A model generated the notes under the pieces. It was given only the letters and a program-made list of their open reading frames with translations. It made no database searches and had not been told where the DNA came from. This document shows, one piece after another, positions 57,527-64,000 of a stretch of DNA of 64,000 nucleotides (its first letter is position 1; each line of letters opens with the position of its first letter). The DNA is from Rhabditoides inermis. Taxonomy: Eukaryota; Nematoda; Chromadorea; Rhabditida; Rhabditidae. The stretch is taken from NCBI GenBank assembly GCA_963966185.1, contig CAWZYM010000332.1:323501-387500 (forward strand). The letters are read 5' to 3'. The translations under genes and the position numbers were made by a program.

Positions 57527-59875
57527 CCTCCTCACCTGTACGCCCTCGCCCTATCCGCGCAACTAGACATCCGTGCGATGTAGGAGCGCAGAACGCATGT
57601 GGCACCTGCGGTGTGTACGTTTCAAACACACAACAATACCAGCATTTCTTTTTAAAACACTCTGAATTTCTCGAAAACTCGATAAATCCACGAATCCTCA
57701 CCATTCGCCGAGCCAAACATGAAGTAGCACGACAGCATCACGTAGCGTCTGAAACAATATGTTTGTGTTACAACTTGTGTTCCATACGTCCATAGAACTT
57801 ATGTGCAACCAGCGCACCCTTGAACAATCGCTTGTTTGTTGTCGCGAAAGACAATTAAGATTTATAAAAAGACACAAAAAAGTGAACAAACAAAAGAAGG
57901 ATAAAAGAAGACCACGTGTAAAACTGGAACGCAAGAGTGCGGAAAAGAGTTATACATACCTGTTATGTGGGAATATCTCAACTGCGAGATAGAGGAAGCA
58001 TGCGAATAGCGCCAGTAGTCGACCAGCCATGATGGGACGCCTGCAAAGTTGTTTTTTTTTATTGTAAATTTTTTCTTGCATTCATTTATCCATTATGGAA
58101 CTCCTCCTTTGTCCTTTTTTGTTTATTAGTATCTAATTTCTAGTGACATTTATATAGCCCCCCCCCCCCCATAAGTAGGTGATTGTTTACACCAATTAGC
58201 CTAGGGCCAGCTCCATATTTGCCATATCCTGTTCACTATTTCACAAATTCATGTATATTATGTCACGGCAGATAAACATTTATATTATTATTTATTGCGC
58301 GCCTATTTTCGACTGCAGGAACAGTGATAACAACGCCACCGGATAGTTCACAACTGATAGCGAAACAATATATGTAAGCGCATGAATAGCGGGATACTAC
58401 AAAACTTGGCGTTTATGAATTGTTGGTGGAATGAGGCGAAACAAAAACAGACTTACTTTATACTTTCGCTTCTGTGGCTCCAACATGCGAAAATCACGGT
58501 GAAAATCGCATGGCCAAGCCGGGAGAACGAGGAGACGAATCCGAAGAAAGATGACGTCGCCTCGGGGTCAATCTAACCGGTTATTGATTTATCGATCGAT
58601 TCACCGCACCTGTATCATATACGGGTACTCGCTCATTCCCACTACGGTATTCTCCACAGCTGCCAAGAAAGTGACGATTCCGGCGATGATGACCTATTGA
58701 TTTATTGATTTATTGATTGTAAAACTATAAAATTATCGATTTACCTGATTCCACACTGTTGGATGGTCATCGTAGGATCCGGGTATGCAATCCACTGAAA
58801 ATCAATGAATTATAATTCTTCAATAATGTACAGCCAGAATACATGCATGCATTCAAAGCGTTTCTATCAAATTCTAGAATAGGCAGTTTTATTCACTATT
58901 TCATGCACATTGTTGTATTGTTTGTTTTCCAACAAAACTCGTGGTTAGCACTGTTCTGCTACCTTTGTTTTCCGTCTTTTGGGATTCTTCTTCCTGTTCT
59001 GGAAAGGATTACTGTAGTACTTACGTAATGTAAAATTTTACAATAATATTTATCACGTTTGAAAACGATCAATGTGAAATAGATTCACTTTGCGGTATTG
59101 TATCTATTTTTCAATGACCATTTCAAGTGGCGAAAATTCTTTATTTTCAATCAGCTCTGGTTTCCATTTCTCTCATTTCCTCTGCTCTTTCACTCTTTCT
59201 CCCTCTCTCTTCCTCTCTCTCTCTCTCTCCGTCTCTCTCTCTCTCCCCCCTCTCTCTCTTTCTCTCTCTCTCTCTTCCATTAGGTCTCTTCTGCAACTCC
59301 AACTCGCGACAAGTGATTGATAGTAAGTGGGTGTAATGTTTACGCCAAAAAAAACGTACACACACTTCCTACATGCGACAAAAGACCTGCGATAAGAGAT
59401 AGGTACACAAAGTCAAAGGTTGCTTTGGACCGAGGATTACAAAGTTATACAATATTAACAACAATATACAAACATACAATAATCTACAATAAATGTTTAA
59501 TTAATAGTAATTAAAAATGCACTCACTATCTTTGACGTCGATGCAGCTTGGAAGTGGAATGTGGACGAGTTGCAGGTCTTGCAACGCTTTGTCAAACTCG
59601 CCCACTTCTTCCTTTAATAAAGTTTTTCTTTGAAAAAAACTCGAAGAAAGAACCAGATTGCAAATGCGCGGTCGGGATTACGTGAATGCTCTGGCCGAGT
59701 CACTTTCGAGAGTACAGTTCATTCCGATGTTTCGCATGTACCATCGAAAACATGTCGTCAAACTTGGTTAATGAAATCTCACTCACGTGAGTAACAAGCA
59801 AAATTCTGCTAGACACACCTTCTCTCTTTCTTCGTCGTTCCTTTCCTTTGAGGTTTCGATCGGTAGCGGTGGCAT
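50219..59875 (-). CDS. MFSD8/CLN7-like transporter, paralogue 2
   Basis: Second MFSD8-type transporter. Eighteen exons in phase: 59819-59875, 59527-59611, 58745-58794, 58610-58693, 58457-58572, 57960-58040, 57702-57748, 57536-57605, 57321-57364, 53785-53875, 53313-53404, 53089-53221, 52776-52916, 52267-52373, 51629-51717, 51257-51340, 50487-50554 and 50219-50399, giving 539 residues. Landmarks parallel paralogue 1: TSSFFGFVSSFSRLG, AGRLLALFACFLYLAVE, VLRSYIARMSSCADRARAY, GCDPAAYTWC, and GLDTVYSKVLGGIDQ followed by MQGAIMIAEDIILIGGP, closer to canonical CLN7 than paralogue 1. The N terminus is acidic and helical; the C terminus is hydrophilic (VEKNTTNF). The 3.4 kb intron between 57321 and 53875 contains a TIR transposon. 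The start ATG directly follows an acceptor-like TTTGCAG, so upstream coding exons are possible but none was found. Confidence 0.86.
50662..50704. other. Perfect short palindrome
   Basis: Twenty-base arms (AAATGAGAGGAATGTATACG and complement) with a three-base spacer, in an intron of MFSD8-like paralogue 2, directly after a T-run. GTTACGTATAC also occurs once more just upstream (about 50638). Confidence 0.85.
50825..51113 (+). repeat. 290 bp dispersed repeat, copy 2
   Basis: About 90% identical by eye to 21975-22262, in the same window orientation, with the same terminal ATTCTGATTCT motif. Intronic and antisense to its host gene. Confidence 0.75.
52502..52806 (-). repeat. Repeated splice-donor segments
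   Basis: The end of exon 52776-52916 with its donor (TTCATATTCCTCCGCCTGGG then CAAATT|GTGAGT on the minus strand) is repeated in decayed form downstream in the same intron: at about 52685-52718 and 52502-52535 (both retaining the exon tail and donor), and as donor-only pieces at about 52582-52602 and 52644-52660. AAAGCTAACTGGCTA links two of the units. Confidence 0.8.
54870..55265. mobile_element. Foldback element, family F copy 2
   Basis: Arms (about 54880-54981 and 55160-55262) pair almost perfectly, from AAAAGTACTTCCGTAAAGAG to AACACAAACCTGCGC. The core is a CT microsatellite (54984-55095) and about 60 AT-rich bases. Adjacent to copy 3 in the same orientation, both inside the TIR element. 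Confidence 0.85.
55293..55623. mobile_element. Foldback element, family F copy 3
   Basis: Arms 55293-55395 and 55524-55623 pair with few mismatches. Nearly identical to 25384-25727, including flanking sequence on the right (ATATGTGCTTTTGTTGAATTTC), so the two were amplified together as part of the host TIR element. Confidence 0.85.
56424..56888 (+). repeat. CTCTCTT/CTTCTCC polypyrimidine tract
   Basis: About 460 bases made almost entirely of plus-strand C and T in TTCTCTC-type units, with two short TATATATATG interruptions that mark an internal duplication of the tract. Open Ser/Phe/Leu frames across it are repeat artefacts. Confidence 0.9.
57378..57522 (+). repeat. (GA)n tract in a short intron
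   Basis: Fills the intron between exons 57536-57605 and 57321-57364 of MFSD8-like paralogue 2, with minor GAAA and GACA interruptions. Confidence 0.95.
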
Positions 59876-61098
59876 CTGCAAAGTATTAGAAAAACACAGA
59901 ACATTAAAGTTCACAATTGCTATTGCACGTTAATTGCGTGCACGCGATATTGCAGAAAATTGTGTTCAGGTTGGAGAGAGAGAGCGAGAGAGAGAGAGAG
60001 AGAGAACCTGAAGAAAGTGAAAGGAACAGATTACGTGAGATTACGAACGGAAACTAACGCTGTATAAAACGAACCGAACAGATTGCACCTTTACAAATTC
60101 AAAGAAAACATTGAGACAGGTGAAGAAACATTTACAATTACTAATCACGTAAGATGATAAATGTTCAAGGATTGCCAGCGAAAAAATTCCTTCATGTGGG
60201 TCCAATTCTTAATTCGATTCGATGTTCTTTCGCGAATTTATAGGACCATCCAAGGCCATACTCTAGTGAATAGTGAACACTTAGCGGAAGAGAACTCTTG
60301 ATTTTTTTTTGAATAGTACAGTATATGTGCATACAGTATATGTTACCAGTAATAGTAGATCGCGGTTATATAGCAACATAGCCGCTCCGCCCCGCACACT
60401 GAATGACCTTAGTCCTTAGTGAGCACATCTGCTGATAGCTGATACGCAATCAACGTGATCAACCTACTCTGTTAACAGCTATCAGTCGAAGCATTCCGAC
60501 CACTATCACGGCACGCTAAAATTGGGCATGATTATAAAATAGTGATTATACGAGGAACCACGTGTGGGAAGTGAAAATTCCAAATGTGTCAGGCGTGTAT
60601 TTTCGAGTCGACAGCAAACATGGACAAGACCAACCGATAACAGATGAATTTGAAATGTACGAAAAAACTATGTTTCAGTGGCAGTTGAGAATAGAGCATC
60701 AATTATTATGGATTCGCAAACGCGAACGATAAAAGTGGCCACGGACGTTACATGACCACTTTTTATCGTTTGTTGTGGCAATTTATGCGTAATGAGCTGC
60801 GATTTCTTTCCGGCGCCGTTTTTCGAACGGCGAAAGCAAACAAAAAAAACGTCAAAAAAAACGTTAGACAGGTATATATAACAATGATGAGTCAGGAATT
60901 TTGCGGGCAGTGTCATTTTAGCGAATTCGCAAATAAGCAAGACAAGCAGCTGAATACCCTCCTTTTATATTCGTCTCCGGTAGCGACACAGTGATTCAGC
61001 AATGATGCGACTACAACGATTTCTCGCTGATATCAGGTTCCGGCGAATAAAGTGTAGTGTGTTGCGTAGGATATAGGATAAGATAGTACGAGAGATGG

Positions 61099-61136
<38 letters not shown>

Positions 61137-62306
61137 CAGAGAGAGAGATGGAATAAATAGACAGCGGATCATCTGATTAGTCGTGATAATTGTGATTATT
61201 CCGTTAAGGGTCGAAGATTACGAAAGTGCGGCAATCTACATGTGTAATGTTTACTTTGCATTCCCAGAGCAACGAAAATGAAAAGTGTTGTCATGACCGA
61301 AGAAGAAAGACGAGCGTGATTTGAATAGAGAGGGAGGGAGAGGCTATCGATTGATTGGCGAGGGTGAGAGTGCCAACTCTTTTCGACCGGGGTTCAATCA
61401 TTCACATCTATATCAAGATGTAGACAAATTATTGCACATGTCAACACGTTAGATAATTATCGGCGAAAAAACGTAATTTGACTCGTCATCGAAAATGACA
61501 ATATTTTAGTGGCAGCAAACCCTTTTGTTTTACGGGCGGGATTACAAAATACTGCGATGATTAGGGGACGTTGGGTATTTGGGCATTGTTATGATACAGG
61601 TGTTTTATATAGAGACACCTAAACTGATGGGAGTTACGTTTCGGACAGGTAATAGAGGGAATAAAGACGAGAGCGCAGGCGGCGAGAGTGGGTGGAGTGA
61701 GTATTGCTCTGTGGGAGAGCGCAGACAGGTAGACTGGCAGACGAGAGTGAAAGGGATAACCAGTCAAACCCACTGCAACGATCCACCGACGATTATTCTG
61801 TGGTGTCTAAAAAGGGTTCCCTTTCGAACTTATTCACTATTAATCATCAAACCTCGCATACATTACGTGGGTTTGAATTCTGATTCTGATTGACTCACAG
61901 TGTGGGAATGGAGAATAAGGCATAGATCAGAAAGAGAGAGAGAATGGGGAGGGAGGGAGGGAGGGAAAAAAAGAAAAAAGAGAGACAAAAAGATGCACAC
62001 AGAATAAGAGTACTCGAAGCGACAACATTTGAATGGTGAGGGGAACCTCACCATATGCGCACTGCTGCGGAGCTGCGGCACTGTGCGAATGCACCTTGTC
62101 AGTAGACATACATATGTGAAGTAGTTAATAGTATTTTTTGTGAAAATTGAAACAGTTTTGTTTTTATTTGATACACAAACATACAAGATTTCAAATCAAT
62201 CATAGACTGAATCCATCAGGGAGCGCGTGCATCAGAAGGGCGGCTGGAAAGGAGTTGACTCTCTCTCTCTCTCTCATTCACTCTACCTCTCTCTCCTCCC
62301 ACTCCC

Positions 62307-62357
<51 letters not shown>

Positions 62358-62384
62358 CTCTCGCTCTACCTCTCTCCCCTCCCA

Positions 62385-62447
<63 letters not shown>

Positions 62448-62640
62448 ACCTCTCCGGTGGTCCAATCCAGGGCGGGGTTTATATGGGGTTGAGTGCTTGT
62501 CCGCTCTTGCGCGACACCCGCTCATACTGTATCACAAAGTCCTCAAATGAGAAAAGGTTACATAGTTAGATTAAGCACATCAGCTTTCAACGATTTCAGA
62601 TACTTGTTGCGATGTGAGATGAGATGGGGAAGAATAAGAT
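59876..62640. other. Intergenic, no gene recognised
   Basis: Holds small GA tracts (59975-60005, 61100-61150), a short stem (CGATAAAAGTGG at about 60727 with its complement at about 60759), and at 61874-61891 a GAATTCTGATTCTGATT motif like the tail of the 290 bp dispersed repeat. I find no in-phase exon series on either strand. Confidence 0.45.
62258..62452 (+). repeat. (CT)n tract with an internal repeat unit
   Basis: Two long CT runs separated by a duplicated CTCTACCTCTCTCC.TCCCACTCC segment, indicating that the array grew by duplicating a compound unit. Confidence 0.9.
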
Positions 62641-62647
62641 TCATTTG

Positions 62648-63035
62648 TTAAAGGAACAGTGGCGACTTGTTTTTGACTTTGAGTATTATTAAAAATCATA
62701 TTAACCTAACACAATTGCTTTTTTGCGAAAGAACGACGATTCTGCGTTACTTTCGATTCTGCATTGGCAAGAATGCAGCTGAAAATTTGAGTTCAAAATT
62801 GGTCCCATCACGATTAGCCTACCGCTCAGAGCTTCATTATTGCAAAAATTGGGTTCGGAGACATACGCGCAAATGATCGAAGTCATTTCACTTGCTTCAT
62901 GGCTCAGTGCATGTGCGCTGCGTTGTGGCACCGAGCTCGCTGGTACGATTCCCGTTCGCGCCAAATATTTTGCGCGTGTGAAAATGAGGAGTTGTGGCAC
63001 ATTGTGGCAGAAATAAGTCGCCACTGTTCCTTTAA
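62648..63035. mobile_element. TTAA-flanked MITE with tRNA-like core (copy M3)
   Basis: TTAA-AGGAACAGTGGCGACTT at the left, AAGTCGCCACTGTTCCT-TTAA at the right. Internal match to the 32915 copy is close (GAAAGAACGACGATTCTGCG, GGCTCAGTGCATGTGCGCTG). B-box-like GGTACGATTCCC. Shares its right TTAA with the next element. Confidence 0.88.
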
Positions 63036-63378
63036 AGGCACAGTGGCACTCAGTTTTTGACTTTGTTTCATTGCTTGAAAACACGAAACAATGATCAGTC
63101 GAAAACGCGAAAGAACAGCGTTTCCGCGCTACCAATACGTACCAAAGTATACGTGCTTGGTAAGGCTGATTCGAACTTCGCACCAGATCGCAAAGTTGAG
63201 CTATGTGCGCATCTCGTCGATGTGTGTTCGACAGCATCATGTCGTTGTAGTGTTGTGGTAACGCTGACGGTTCCATGCTATGTGGATTCGATTCCCGCTG
63301 CGTGCAATTACTTGTGCCAAGTTCTCGAGAGTGAATTTCGATGAACCTCGGTAATTCTAAACGCCCCTGTGCCTTTAA
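63032..63378. mobile_element. TTAA-flanked MITE with tRNA-like core (copy M4)
   Basis: TTAA-AGGCACAGTGGC at the left, GCCCCTGTGCCT-TTAA at the right. Contains the family's GAAAGAACAGCG motif and a B-box-like GGATTCGATTCCC near 63286. More diverged than M2 and M3. Directly abuts M3. Confidence 0.78.
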
Positions 63379-63644
63379 TACTCCGTATTTGAAGCATGGT
63401 CAGTCGCACTGAACGAGATACAGTAAAAAGTAATTTGAAATGGTGAGAGATCAATAGCAGAGTAGTTTGAAGTCGCAAAGCATTTGGGGGAGGGAGAGTT
63501 TGCGGTGACAGAGATAAGTATTATCGTGTTATGATATGTACAAAAAAGACACTTTCTAACAATAAGGATCTTTCTGACTGATGGCTAGAACACGTTCTGA
63601 TATCTATCCGGAGGTATTTTGCCAGCAAAACTTGAGTCTGACCT

Positions 63645-63778
63645 CTACTAAAGAGCTTGTTCGTTTTGGAATTGTCGAAACCTCACTTTTATGACCTCCA
63701 CTATGACCTCCTCTCCATTTGGACCCACGACACCAAACTCCTCCTGAAACATCTCTGCGTCTCTTCCTTCCCCTCAAT

Positions 63779-63848
<70 letters not shown>

Positions 63849-64000
63849 CCTCGAGCATATCGCGCGTATCGTCGGCGACGACGATGACATGATAGACGTA
63901 TATCCTATCTGTGCCCAGCTGTGAATAGTAAAATGAGTAGATTAGGGTCTTGTGAATTGGTTCAGTTTTTGTACATGATCATGTTGCGATTTCGAAAAAG
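63645..64000 (-). CDS. 3' end of an unrecognised gene, runs off the window
   Basis: Exons 63850-63918 (LGTDRIYVYHVIVVADDTRD) and 63687-63743 (GVVGPNGEEVIVEVIK) join in phase with good splice sites. A stop codon is the first codon after the next acceptor (63645-63647). Only the last 42 residues are visible. The beta-strand-like IYVYHVIVVA segment hints at a compact globular domain, but I do not recognise the family. The intron between the two exons is mostly (GA)n microsatellite. The rest of the gene lies beyond base 64000. Confidence 0.6.
63780..63842 (-). repeat. (GA)n microsatellite beside a splice donor
   Basis: Plus-strand (GA)31; on the coding minus strand the intron starts GTACCCCTCTCTCTCT, so the repeat begins within seven bases of the donor. 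Confidence 0.95.

Noticed and set aside
43095..59875. The two MFSD8-like genes as one very long gene
   Set aside because: Each has its own start context and stop codon, and each contains a complete set of membrane segments and the same terminal motifs.

Overview
The window looks like nuclear DNA of a nematode, most likely a free-living rhabditid. Genes are cut into many short exons by mostly small GT-AG introns with TTTCAG/TTGCAG acceptors. Several start codons lie just behind an acceptor-like site with no recognisable upstream coding exon, as expected for spliced-leader trans-splicing. The closest relatives I can recall for the recognisable proteins are C. elegans families. The genus is not determinable from what I can see. 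(GA)n/(CT)n microsatellites are extremely abundant.

Layout. 1-6.9 kb: a tandem duplication of a glutathione peroxidase gene (1531-3143 and 5462-6650); the second copy has two DNA transposons in its TATA box. 7.0-14.4 kb (+): a 17-exon, about 689-residue helical protein I cannot name, with a foldback transposon exactly at one of its splice acceptors. 15.0-19.6 kb (-): a complete ELO-type fatty acid elongase. 19.6-29.4 kb: a gene-poor repeat block dominated by a 4.7 kb terminal-inverted-repeat element (21525-26228) with smaller elements nested in it. 29.5-30.5 kb (+): the 3' exons of an unrecognised gene. 31.5-34.5 kb (-): a BTB-BACK-Kelch gene with a one-base frame inconsistency. 35-43 kb: relics and transposons (foldback, PHD-finger exon, BEL/Pao-like gag, MITEs, tRNA-derived repeats, a LINE 3' end) with two small unrecognised minus-strand coding fragments. 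43.1-49.5 kb and 50.2-59.9 kb (-): two complete tandem paralogues of the MFSD8/CLN7 branch of the major facilitator superfamily; the second has a 3.0 kb transposon in one intron. 59.9-63.6 kb: intergenic DNA with two abutting MITEs. 63.6 kb to the end (-): the 3' end of another gene.

The coding genes share no obvious pathway: peroxide detoxification, fatty acid elongation, ubiquitin-ligase adaptor, putative lysosomal transporters. The coherent story is the mobile DNA. Several unrelated inverted-repeat DNA elements (TCA-flanked foldback, TTAA-flanked MITEs, a 937 bp MITE carrying a solo arm) contain tRNA-like A-box/B-box sequences, so Pol III promoter-like modules sit inside apparently cut-and-paste elements. 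At least three insertions hit a functional signal of a gene: a TATA box, a 3' splice site, and DNA directly upstream of a start codon. All exon models were assembled by eye from reading frame, phase and splice consensus. Copy number, homology and expression need searches I could not run.
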